Source: Streptomyces sp. RB17 (GTDB lineage Bacteria > Actinomycetota > Actinomycetes > Streptomycetales > Streptomycetaceae). From it: a DNA stretch of 64,000 nucleotides. Positions 52,679 to 60,214 of the stretch are shown in pieces. The stretch lies in the NCBI RefSeq assembly GCF_009604455.1, contig NZ_WEGL01000015.1, positions 19,128 to 83,127 on the forward strand, given 5' to 3'. Position numbers and translations under genes: made by a program. The notes under the pieces were generated by a model, which made no database searches, had not been told where the DNA came from, and worked only from the letters and a program-made list of their open reading frames with translations. The stretch's first letter is position 1; each line of letters starts with the position of its first letter.

Positions 52679-53199
52679 GTGCGCACCGCCGCTGCCAGCG
52701 TGTCCATCCGGGCCGTGGTCAGCTCGATCCATCGCAGGTCGGCCTCCAGGTGGAACAGGCCGTGGTCGGCGAGCAGGGCGTCGATGATCGGGCCATTGCG
52801 GCGCAGCTTCGTCAGCTCGTGCATCCGCTGCAGGTGGGCGGCCCGCTGGGTGTCGAGATACTGCTGGGCGTCGCGGCCGAGCATCAGGGCCAGCACGACT
52901 TTGGTGAACAGCACGGTCTGCAGATTGGGCTCGGGGGCCACCGGCTCGGTGAGCCAGGTCTCGAACTCCGTCGCCCCCGCCTCGGTGATCACGTAGCGCT
53001 TGCGCTCGGGGCCGACCCCGGGCTCCGCCTCGCCGGCGATGACCTTCCCGTCCCGCGCCAACCGGCCAAGCGTTGTGTAGACCTGCCCGTACGGCAGCGG
53101 CTTGCCGCGGTTGAAGAAGGCGTCGTAGTCGCGCTTGAGGTCGTAGCCATGGCTCGGCTCCCGCTCCAACAGCCCCAACAGGGTGAGAGGAACACTCAT
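52675..53199 (-). CDS. PadR family transcriptional regulator
   Basis: A 174-residue regulator with ATG 53199: MSVPLTLLGLLEREPSHGYD then LPYGQVYTTLGRLARDGKVI and RKRYVITEAGATEFETWLTE form the winged helix-turn-helix, and a C-terminal helical dimerisation part follows (QYLDTQRAAHLQRMHELTKL). PadR-like repressors commonly control adjacent exporter genes and dissociate on binding the exported compound. It is the first gene of the operon with the ABC ATPase and permease, and a perfect palindrome lies 17-43 bases upstream of its start, so it is almost certainly autoregulated. Confidence 0.92.
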   Translation of the reverse strand: MSVPLTLLGLLEREPSHGYDLKRDYDAFFNRGKPLPYGQVYTTLGRLARDGKVIAGEAEPGVGPERKRYVITEAGATEFETWLTEPVAPEPNLQTVLFTKVVLALMLGRDAQQYLDTQRAAHLQRMHELTKLRRNGPIIDALLADHGLFHLEADLRWIELTTARMDTLAAAVRT

Positions 53200-53215
53200 G
53201 CGAGGACCATACACC

Positions 53216-53242
53216 GCAGATATACTCCGAGTGTATATCTGC
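53216..53242 (-). promoter_or_regulatory. PadR operator palindrome
   Basis: GCAGATATAC (53216-53225) and GTATATCTGC (53233-53242) are exact reverse complements, separated by 7 bases, just before the PadR start. The A/T-rich arms stand out against the GC-rich background and could include the -10 element, so bound repressor would block transcription of the whole operon. Confidence 0.8.
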
Positions 53243-53543
53243 TGAGAGTACGTTCTGGTCCTGGGACCTAGCATCCGGTTGCCTGCCTGTCACCCGGCGA
53301 CCAGCGTGTCGCCCTGAGCCGACTATCAGGGACGCTGGTTCAGATCTTTGGTCGGCTCCCGGTTGACGGCTCGCGCGGCGGCGAGTGTCGGCTTTGTGAT
53401 CTGGAGGGCTGCCCTTTTCAGGCTGTAGCCGACAGCACGCGGTTTCGCCCGGCCCGGCCGGTATCCCGGCTGGACCGGGCGGCGCACAGTGCCGGGCCAG
53501 GGGCCGTCGGCCGACCGCGCGGGTCTGCTCATGGTTTGGCCGC

Positions 53544-53750
53544 TCAGGTCAGTTGTTCTGGGCTGTCGGTGACGCCGGCCGCGGCAAGGTGTTCGGCGTG
53601 CTCGGTTTTGGCGCGCAGGGCGGCCAGGGTCTCCTGCAGGCCGGCGACCTCGCTGAGCCAGACTTGTTGACGGGCCTCGGCGATGCGCTCGGTCAGGTTG
53701 GCCTCCAGCTCCCGTAGCAGCGGAAGTCGGCTGGGCTCGGGACGCAGCAT
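53544..53750 (-). pseudogene. integrase/transposase C-terminal tail fragment
   Basis: The frame MLRPEPSRLPLLRELEANLT, ERIAEARQQVWLSEVAGLQE, TLAALRAKTEHAEHLAAAGV resembles the helical tail (P-x-L-x-x-L-x-x-N-L-x-x-R-I-x-E-A-x-x-x-G-W-L-G-E-V-x-G-L) found at the end of Streptomyces tyrosine recombinases and some transposases. An in-frame stop lies eleven codons upstream and no catalytic domain adjoins, so it is a remnant or a small stand-alone coiled-coil protein. Confidence 0.45.
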
Positions 53751-53889
53751 GGGGCCGCGGACGCCTGCTTGTCTGAACTATCTGAGTGTTTGGTCCGTGG
53801 GATGGTTCCGGAATACGCCAGAGACCTGCCTTCTGCCAGCGGCAGAACACCGGCCCGACCGGGCTCGACGATCACTACAGTCCAGGCTC

Positions 53890-54615
53890 ATGACGACGGT
53901 TACAACACGCACGATCGAATACGCGGCCGACGGCCTGACGATGATCGGGCATCTCGCGCTCCCGGCCGGTGTCGACCGTCGGCCCGCGGTCCTGGTCGGG
54001 CCCGAGGGGATGGGGCTCAGCGACGTCGAGCGCCGCCGGGCCGATGCGCTCGCCGAGCTGGGATACGTGGCGCTGGCCTTCGACCTCCACGGCGGGCGCT
54101 ATTTGGGCGACCCTGAGGAGATGCTGGCCTGTTGCGTGCCGCTGCTCGCCGACCCCGGCCGGATGCGAGGCATCGGCCACGCGGCGCTCGACGTGCTCCG
54201 CGCCGAGCCGCGGGCCAACCCGGACCGGGTCGCCGCTGTCGGCTACGGCACCGGGGGCGCAATCGCGCTGGAACTCGGGCGCGACGGCGTCGACCTGCGC
54301 GCGATCGCGACAGTCAACGCGCTGACCACGGGCCGACCAGGCGAGACGGCGCGCATTCACTGCCCGGTGTGGGCCGGGGTCGGGTCGGAAGACCCGATCA
54401 TGCCGCCCGCGCAACGGGACGCATTCACCGCCGAGATGCAGGCTGCGGGCGTCGACTGGCGCCTCGTGGTCTATGGCGGCGCCTTGCACGCCTTCCATCA
54501 CCCGCCGGTCGACCACACCGTGCTCCCGGGGGTCGGCTACCACCCGCAGCACGCGCAGCGAGCTTGGCGGGACGTCGTCGACCTGCTCGCCGAGTGCCTG
54601 CCCATAACGGAGTGA
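53890..54615 (+). CDS. dienelactone-hydrolase-family protein, nucleophile substituted
   Basis: A 241-residue alpha/beta-hydrolase fold: IEYAADGLTMIGHLALPAGV, RPAVLVGPEGMGLSDVERRR, LGYVALAFDLHGGRYLGDPE, then the elbow VAAVGYGTGGAIALELGRDG, a possible Asp in AGVGSEDPIMPPAQRDAF and the His in GGALHAFHHPPVD. In dienelactone hydrolases the elbow is G-x-C-x-G-G; here it is G-Y-G-T-G-G, so the catalytic Cys is Gly. Either the protein is not a hydrolase or Thr or another residue substitutes. ATG 53890 is the family-like start. Monocistronic. Confidence 0.8.
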   Translation: MTTVTTRTIEYAADGLTMIGHLALPAGVDRRPAVLVGPEGMGLSDVERRRADALAELGYVALAFDLHGGRYLGDPEEMLACCVPLLADPGRMRGIGHAALDVLRAEPRANPDRVAAVGYGTGGAIALELGRDGVDLRAIATVNALTTGRPGETARIHCPVWAGVGSEDPIMPPAQRDAFTAEMQAAGVDWRLVVYGGALHAFHHPPVDHTVLPGVGYHPQHAQRAWRDVVDLLAECLPITE

Positions 54616-54619
54616 TCTG

Positions 54620-54870
54620 GTCGGCAACCACGATCCTGGACCGCAACCTCAGGTCGAACGGGTCGATCAGCCAGAGCACGGGTGTTTCGGCACGGCCGCG
54701 ATGGGCAAGCACAGACAGCTGAGGCTGCTGTGCGGCAAAGGTGCCCGGCGCCTGCACGCTGATGTTCAACTGCGGCGAGCGAGGCACTTTGGCGAACTGC
54801 CGCTGGAGTTCCTCCACCCGGTCGGGGTGCTCTTCGAGACAGATGACGTTGAGCCGGTTGAAGTTCGCCG
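54620..54870 (-). pseudogene. possible TcmP-like (three-Cys-motif partner) fragment
   Basis: The minus strand encodes NVICLEEHPDRVEELQRQFA, KVPRSPQLNISVQAPGTFAA and RAETPVLWLIDPFDLRLRS. A nucleotide-binding-like first strand with E-E-H-P-D-R, followed by P-V-L-W-L-I-D-P-F, resembles the Rossmann core of three-Cys-motif partner proteins (TcmP), a family tied to mobile and defence islands. Both ends are missing. The fragment overlaps the start of the broken lipoprotein gene on the other strand. Assignment is from memory of the motif pattern. Confidence 0.35.
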
Positions 54871-55522
54871 TGCCGCCGGTGCTGCTTTCCTGCCTGTTGC
54901 TGGCGGGTTGTTCGAACGTTTCGTCCTCCGGGTCGGGCACCTCGGGGAAGGGCGGAGCGTCGGCGGCGGGGCCGTCGGGGACTGCCGTACCTGCGGGAGC
55001 GGCGAAGATTGCGGTGGGTGCGGGGCCGCAGACTACGTACACGGTGCAGCAGCAGCCGCCCGCAGGCAGCTGCTGCTGCACCGGTACGAGAAGGGCGAGC
55101 CCCTCGAAGACCGGTCGTGCACGCCAGGTGCCATCTCGCCGGCGGTGACGCAGGCGAACCTGGCGACGACGATCTGCCGCAAGGGCGGCTACACCAAGAA
55201 CATCCGGCCGCCGGAGGCGATCACCCGCAAGGAAAAGGCGGCGAACGCCGCCTCCTTCGGCTACAAGGGCAGCCTCGGCGACGCTGAGTACGACCACCTG
55301 CTTTCCCTGCAGTTGGGCGGTGACCCGAACGACGCCCGCAACCTGTGGGTGGAGCCGGCCGACCCGGGGCACGAGCCGGGCTCGGGGGTGAACAACCTGA
55401 AGGACCCGGTAGAGACGAAACTGCACACGGCGGTCTGCTCGGGGAAGGTCACCCTGGCCGCGGCACAGCAGGCGATCGTCACCGATTGGACCACGGCGCT
55501 CAGTCGGCTGGGGCTCGGCTGA
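54843..55522 (+). pseudogene. HNH-like lipoprotein paralogue 3, frameshifted
   Basis: The first frame, from ATG 54843, gives a lipoprotein signal (VPPVLLSCLLLAGC) and a linker nearly identical to that of the gene at 36646. At 55067-55085 the sequence has two extra bases in a TGC-TGC-TGC run compared with that gene, and translation leaves the family. The remainder (RYEKGEPLEDRSCTPGAISP, AEYDHLLSLQLGGDPNDARN, TKLHTAVCSGKVTLAAAQQA) continues intact in the +2 frame to 55522. The catalytic-type residues are all preserved, so the break is recent or phase-variable. Its first ten codons are antisense to the TcmP-like fragment. Confidence 0.8.
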
Positions 55523-56347
55523 GGCTTCGGCTTGCCGTCGGCGAGGGTCGGGTACGGCGTGCGCATCCGTGGTGGCCTCTGGCAGGGAGGCGGAGCCGAT
55601 GCGCTGACGGGCATTTCCAGGCCGACCAGAGCGGGCTGGAGACGGCTGGTCATGCTCGTGCGGTTGTGACTGTGCAAGAGAGTTGGAGGTCTCCTGCACA
55701 TGAGATCGGTTGCGCCCGGGGTTCGGTGAGGGTGTCGAGCAGATCGGCGAGGAATCACAGCACGAAGGTGCGTGCCTTCGCTTCCTGCGGTGGGATGGCG
55801 CCGAACTCGTCACGCCAGGCCGCTGTGTCCATTCCCATCGCGGCGGCCACGGGGACACCGGTGACCATCGGCGTCTGGGCAGGGTCGGCCAGGTTCGAAG
55901 TTATGCCATGGCTCGGCCGGAGGGGCGAGCCGCGAGTCCGTGGGACTAATCATCGACGAGTACGCCCTCTTTTTGCCGCTTGCGATCCTCCAGGCGCCGA
56001 CTTCTTGACGCAGTATTTCCTTCAACTTTCGGCACCTTCGCATTGACGCACGGAAAGGGGGCCGCATGGCCCCGTTTCCCATGAAAACCCTGTGCATTCT
56101 CATTGACCGGAACGCGTCAAGTCTGCTTTGCTTCTCGCCGTCTGACAGGGCATCACCTGCTACGACCAGCAAACACGCGTTGTGGCAGGGGAGTTGCGCA
56201 GCCACGTAATGCCGTTGTGAGTCCCCGGCTGTCGGGCAGGTACCCAAGCCCGCACAGTCACCCGGCACAGCCCCGTCGACGTGTCACACAGCTCGCCTCC
56301 ACCGCACCCACGGCGGAGGCCTGTACGCAGAAAGGAACCCATTACCC
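55523..56347. other. 825-bp region without a supported gene
   Basis: A minus-strand stretch at about 55755-55880 reads MVTGVPVAAAMGMDTAAWRD then EFGAIPPQEAKARTFVL and a stop, and could be the C-terminus of a lost enzyme. I cannot name it. The part nearest 56348 is probably the promoter and leader of the secreted protein. No RNA gene or repeat was recognised. Confidence 0.35.
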
Positions 56348-57955
56348 ATGGGTAAACCCCACATCCGCGGCGCGGCCCGGGCGACCCTGAGCGGTCTCGC
56401 GTCGTTGTCCCTTCTCACCGCCGCGGCACTCGCCTCCATACCCCAGGCGACAGCCGCCCCCCAGGCCCCAGGTCACACGGCCAGACCGAACCCATACGAC
56501 CCGGCTTACCAGCACCCGTACCGGCACGGTGTCCTTCCGACCATCCAGCAGCACGCCAGGATGAAGTCCTGGTCGGCCGCCCATCCCGCCGCGACCGCGG
56601 CGACCGGCCCGGAGACGCTCTCCTACGGCGGCGGCATCGACGGCATCGGCGTCCAGAGCGGCCACTCAAAGGTCTACCTGGTCTTCTACGGCTCGCAGTG
56701 GGGCACGCAGAGCACCAACGGCAGCGGCGACGCCACGTTCTCCGGCGACCCGGACGGCGCGGCCCCGGTCACCCAGGAGATGTTCAAGGGCATCGGCACG
56801 GGCAACGAGCTGTGGTCCGCCGACCTCACCCAATGGTGTGACGGCCCCAACGTGGCGACCGGCGCCACCAGTTGCCCGTCCAACGCCAACTTCGTCCCGT
56901 ACCAGAGCGGCGGTGTGCTGGCCGGCGTGTGGTACGACAACTCGGCGGCCTCCCCGAGTGCCGCGACCGGGCACCAGCTGGGTGCCGAGGCCGTCAAGGC
57001 GGCCGGTCACTTCGGCAACACCACCGCGGCCGCCAACCGTGACGCGTACTATGTCATCCTGTCCCCGCACGGTACGAACCCGGACAACTACCAGGGTCAG
57101 TACTGCGCCTGGCACGACTACAACGGCGACAGCACCCTGACCGGCGGCCCGGTGTCCTCCTCCTACGGCGACATTGCGTTCAGCAACCAGCCGTACAACA
57201 TGGACTCCGGCGCGGGCTGCGGTGTCGGCTTCGTCAACTCACCCGGCACGCTCGACGGTTGGACCATGACACTCGGCCACGAGTGGCACGAGATGATGTC
57301 CGACCAGAACCCGGCCGGCGGCTGGACCAACCACACCGGCAGCTCCTACGACGGCCAGGAGAACTCCGACGAGTGCGCCTGGATCTCACCCGGCAGCACG
57401 GGCGGCGCGGCCAACGTGAAGATGGGCACCGGCACCTTCGCCGAGCAGGCGAGCTGGTCCAACGACACCAACTCCTGCGCCATCTCCCACCCGATCGTCG
57501 GCGGCGGCACGGGCGGCGGCGGTACCCTCACCAACGGCACCTTCGAGACCGGCAGCCTGTCCAGCTGGACCACCAGCGGCAGCACCTCCGCCACCTCCTC
57601 CGCGGCGCACAGCGGCAGTTACGGCGCGATGGCCGGCTCGACCAGCCCGACCAACACCTCCTCCCTCTCCCAGAGCTTCACCGCGCCGTCCGGCACCAGC
57701 AAGGTCTCCTTCTGGTACAACGTCACCTGCCCGGACACGGTGACCTACGACTGGGCGACGGCCACGCTCCAGGACACCACGTCCGGCACCACCACGACGC
57801 TGCTGGGCAAGACCTGCACCCAGGGCGCAGGCTGGAAGCAGGTGTCCGGCACCGTCACCCCGGGCCACAACTACACGCTCACCCTGACCAACAAGGACGA
57901 CAACTACGCGGGTGACGCGACGTACACCTACTACGACGACGTGACCGTCTCCTGA
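56348..57955 (+). CDS. secreted protein with HEWHE motif and C-terminal carbohydrate-binding-like domain
   Basis: A 535-residue exported protein. Signal peptide: residues 1-37, ending IPQATAAPQ. The N-terminal domain (about 95-390) includes HSKVYLVFYGSQWGTQSTNG, NRDAYYVILSPHGTNPDNYQ, a Cys-rich QYCAWHDYNG and GWTMTLGHEWHEMMSDQNPA with His311-Glu312-x-His314-Glu315. The motif recalls metalloprotease helices, but the spacing H-E-x-H is one shorter than H-E-x-x-H. The general layout resembles EXORDIUM-like or unassigned Streptomyces proteases. After a Gly-rich linker comes a jelly-roll-like domain (NGTFETGSLSSWTTSG to the end) typical of carbohydrate-binding modules. ATG 56348 follows AAAGGA. 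A strong hairpin terminator follows. Confidence 0.75.
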   Translation: MGKPHIRGAARATLSGLASLSLLTAAALASIPQATAAPQAPGHTARPNPYDPAYQHPYRHGVLPTIQQHARMKSWSAAHPAATAATGPETLSYGGGIDGIGVQSGHSKVYLVFYGSQWGTQSTNGSGDATFSGDPDGAAPVTQEMFKGIGTGNELWSADLTQWCDGPNVATGATSCPSNANFVPYQSGGVLAGVWYDNSAASPSAATGHQLGAEAVKAAGHFGNTTAAANRDAYYVILSPHGTNPDNYQGQYCAWHDYNGDSTLTGGPVSSSYGDIAFSNQPYNMDSGAGCGVGFVNSPGTLDGWTMTLGHEWHEMMSDQNPAGGWTNHTGSSYDGQENSDECAWISPGSTGGAANVKMGTGTFAEQASWSNDTNSCAISHPIVGGGTGGGGTLTNGTFETGSLSSWTTSGSTSATSSAAHSGSYGAMAGSTSPTNTSSLSQSFTAPSGTSKVSFWYNVTCPDTVTYDWATATLQDTTSGTTTTLLGKTCTQGAGWKQVSGTVTPGHNYTLTLTNKDDNYAGDATYTYYDDVTVS

Positions 57956-57970
57956 CCTTCACCCCGTACC

Positions 57971-58001
57971 GCGGGGGGCGGGCCGCCGCCCCGCCCCCCG
58001 C
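57971..58001. terminator. G/C-only hairpin after the secreted HEWHE protein
   Basis: GCGGGGGGCGGG (57971-57982) pairs perfectly with CCCGCCCCCCGC (57990-58001) around a 7-base loop, 16 bases after the stop codon. A strong intrinsic-type terminator without a T tract. Confidence 0.8.
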
Positions 58002-58047
58002 CCTCCACCGCCGTCCGTCCCCCCGGGCGGCGTCCACGGGAGCGCCC

Positions 58048-58578
58048 ATGCCACACCTGCCGGCCCGCCGCCGCCCCGTTCGGCTGCGCCCGCTGCGCAC
58101 CGGCCTCACCTGCCTGGCGGCCGCGGCCTGCCTCCTCACCTGCCTGGCGGCCGCGGCCTGCCTCCTCACCGGATGTTCCGGCGGCGCCGCCGGATCCCTT
58201 CCCGCCACACCGCCGCCGGACTCAGGCACCTCCGCTGCTTCGGCCAGCCACTCCTCCGGACCCCTCGTCCTCGACGAACGGACGCGGGGAACCACCGTCC
58301 GGGTGACCACCGGCACGCTCGTCGTGGTACGCCTGCATAGCACCTACTGGTCGACCCCGGCCGGATCGAACCCGCAGGTGCTCGCCCCGTCTGGGGCCGG
58401 CACCACCCCCGCCGCCACCTGCCCGCCCGGCCGCGGCTGCGGGACCTCCTCGGCACGGTTCACCGCCCGCCGACCCGGTACCGCGCACATCACGGCCTGG
58501 CGCACCTCGTGCGGCGAGGCGATGCGCTGCTCCCCAGGCCAGGAACGCTACGAGGTCACCGTCACCGTCACCCGGTAG
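58048..58578 (+). CDS. lipoprotein with duplicated signal peptide core, inhibitor-like fold
   Basis: A 176-residue lipoprotein. A basic N-terminus (ARRRPVRLRPLRTG) precedes a hydrophobic region containing the ten-residue unit CLAAAACLLT twice in succession, then the lipobox LLTGC. The mature domain (GTTVRVTTGTLVVVRLHSTY, WSTPAGSNPQVLAPSGAG, CPPGRGCGTSSARFTARRPG, AHITAWRTSCGEAMRCSPGQ) has four Cys and the order of strands of chagasin-like inhibitors or related small beta proteins; that fold assignment is tentative. It follows the secreted HEWHE protein after a terminator, so it is transcribed separately. Confidence 0.65.
   Translation: MPHLPARRRPVRLRPLRTGLTCLAAAACLLTCLAAAACLLTGCSGGAAGSLPATPPPDSGTSAASASHSSGPLVLDERTRGTTVRVTTGTLVVVRLHSTYWSTPAGSNPQVLAPSGAGTTPAATCPPGRGCGTSSARFTARRPGTAHITAWRTSCGEAMRCSPGQERYEVTVTVTR
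58111..58170 (+). repeat. exact 30-bp tandem duplication in a signal peptide
   Basis: 58111-58140 and 58141-58170 are identical, starting TGCCTGGCGGCCGCGGCCTG. The duplication is in frame and lengthens the hydrophobic core of the lipoprotein signal by ten residues. Confidence 0.95.
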
Positions 58579-58639
58579 CGCCCGCAGCAAGCCTCAGCCG
58601 CCGCTCAGCACCGCTCGCAGCTGCTCCAGCCCCCGCATC

Positions 58640-58745
58640 GCGCGCGGACCATCCTGGGGGCCAGCAGCTTGCCCGCTCCGGGCTGGCCCAAGACGTACAC
58701 GGCACGCGGATCGTCCCGGCTGATGATGCCGCTGGCTTCGTAAGT
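58640..58745 (-). pseudogene. P-loop (zeta-toxin-like) fragment
   Basis: The minus strand reads SGIISRDDPRAVYVLGQPGA then GKLLAPRMVRA. V-x-V-L-G-Q-P-G-A-G-K is the Walker A region of zeta-toxin-type kinases, which phosphorylate UDP-sugars or other metabolites. Nothing downstream of the P-loop is recognisable and no antitoxin is present. It is fused in frame with the TnpA relic that precedes it. Confidence 0.4.
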
Positions 58746-58849
58746 GAGAACGCTACAAGTGACCAGGCCACCGTCGAGGCCAGGTACTTCGGTGAGGTCT
58801 TCGACCGCCCTTCCCCGGAACCGCTGCCCCGGTGGCAGGACTCCAACGG

Positions 58850-59090
58850 CAGCGATCTGTGGTACGAGGTCGGGGAACTCCTGCCGCAGCCGCCGAGAGG
58901 AGACACCCTTGAGCTTGAACGCCACCAGCTCGGTTTCGAAGTCCTCGCACACGGCCCGCATGATCTCCTCCATGCGCCGCAGGTGGACGTCACGGAAGAC
59001 CTTGTGAGGGTACTTCGTCACGAAAACCAAGTGCGTGTGAAGGGCGAACGCGCGGTGTCGACCCGTTCTGATGTTGCCGTATTCGGCCAT
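58850..59090 (-). pseudogene. tnpA: IS200/IS605-family TnpA (Y1 transposase), internally deleted
   Basis: Start ATG 59090: MAEYGNIRTGRHRAFALHTH, LVFVTKYPHKVFRDVHLRRM, EEIMRAVCEDFETELVAF, then directly KLKGVSSRRLRQEFPDLV. Normal TnpA has about 25 residues between these, including the H-V-H (HUH) metal motif, so the catalytic centre is deleted and the end of the protein (with the catalytic Tyr) is missing. Confidence 0.75.
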
Positions 59091-59115
59091 AAACCACGTA
59101 TGTATGGTGATCGGT

Positions 59116-59245
59116 ATGCAGTTGAGGTACAGCTTCCGCCTGTACCGAACGGGCCCCAGCGCAGTGCGCTGGCCAGGGCGTTCGGGTGCGCACGCGTCGT
59201 GTTCAACGACGCCTTGCGTATCCGCAAGGACGCCCACGAGCGAGC
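59116..59245 (+). pseudogene. tnpB: IS605-type TnpB, N-terminal fragment
   Basis: MQLRYSFRLYRT at 59116 is followed, one frame over, by NGPQRSALARAFGCARVVFN and DALRIRKDAHE: the first 40 residues of TnpB. It diverges from the TnpA relic with 25 bases between starts, the standard IS605 arrangement. The rest of tnpB is gone. Confidence 0.65.
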
Positions 59246-59629
59246 GCGGACATCCGCTCGATGGCGGCGACCGGCATGGCCCAGTCGGCCATTTCCAGGA
59301 TCTGACGTGCCTTCGCCCTGGCCCCGCACCGCTCCGAGACGTTCGAAGGGCTGCGGACGGCATCCCACCGGGCGCCACGCTCGATGCGGCGCAGCGGAGA
59401 CGGAGGACGAGCCGAAGCTCGTGACGCAATCAGCACCACGCGACACCACCGCCCCCCGGTCCTGCATCGGCCGTCGAGGGCGCGGCCTCCCGCTCGCGCT
59501 ACCCCATCCGGGCGACTGATACACGACATCATGCTGTTTGTGCTATTAGGTTCCTATTATCTCCATTATCCAGGTGTTGGAGCTGCCCTCACTGAAGACG
59601 GGCGTCCCAAGCCGAGGAGAGTGGAAACG

Positions 59630-60055
59630 ATGACGACATCGCCTCGATGGCGATCTGTTGTGGCGTCAGCAGCCGCGGCCGCTGCGCTCTTCGCTGCACC
59701 GCTGGCAGGCGCGGTGACCGCCTACGCCGATAGCTACCCCAGCACCCCGCATCAGACGCACACACCTAACCGCGAGCACGGTTCGGACGAGGATGGCTGC
59801 AAGGAGCACGGCTCCGAGGAGCACGGTTCGGACGAGGACGGCTGCAAGGAGCACGGCTCCGAGGAGCACGGTTCGGACGAGGATGGCTGCAAGGAGCACG
59901 GCTGCGACAACGACGAAAAGCGCCCGGACAAGCCGGAACTCGCCCACACCGGTGCAGACCATACGAAGGAGGCGGTCCTGGGCGGTGCAGCCGCCGCTCT
60001 GATCGCGGCAGGCGCCGGCACCGTGCTGATTGCGCGCCGCCGCAGCAACTCATAA
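59630..60055 (+). CDS. sortase-anchored (LAHTG) surface protein with Cys/His/acidic repeats
   Basis: A 141-residue protein. Signal peptide: residues 1-33 (to T-A-Y-A-D). Residues 49-93 are three tandem 15-residue units, EHGSDEDGCKEHGSE (third ending GCD), rich in His, Asp, Glu and with one Cys each. The C-terminus is a complete cell-wall sorting signal: LAHTG (104-108), a hydrophobic helix (AVLGGAAAALIAAGAGTVLI) and a basic tail (ARRRSNS). LAxTG is the motif of actinobacterial class E sortases, so the protein should be covalently attached to peptidoglycan with the repeats exposed. Metal binding is plausible from composition. It has a GAGGAGAG site. No sortase gene lies in the window. Confidence 0.85.
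   Translation: MTTSPRWRSVVASAAAAAALFAAPLAGAVTAYADSYPSTPHQTHTPNREHGSDEDGCKEHGSEEHGSDEDGCKEHGSEEHGSDEDGCKEHGCDNDEKRPDKPELAHTGADHTKEAVLGGAAAALIAAGAGTVLIARRRSNS
59774..59908 (+). repeat. three tandem 45-bp coding repeats
   Basis: Units at 59774-59818, 59819-59863 and 59864-59908, almost identical at DNA level, encode EHGSDEDGCKEHGSE. Such near-identity suggests copy number changes by slippage or recombination. Confidence 0.9.
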
Positions 60056-60214
60056 CGGGGTCTCCAGCACATCCGCCGCCCTCTCGAGCGTCCCGGTCAT
60101 ACACCGAACGCCCCCGGGCACACCGGCGCGGTCCATGGCCTTCTGGCCAGGAACGCGCAACCGGCCGCCGCTGTCGCACCGGCAGCGGCGGCTGCCTGGA
60201 CCAGCCCCACCTGC

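Noticed and set aside
49878..52787. A 969-codon open frame on the plus strand
   Set aside because: It runs exactly antisense to the ABC permease and ATPase genes, is dominated by Arg, Gly, Asp and Gln, and has no family features. It is a high-GC shadow frame.
59774..59908. Regular repeats that could suggest a CRISPR array
   Set aside because: The three units are adjacent without spacers and lie in frame within a surface-protein gene.
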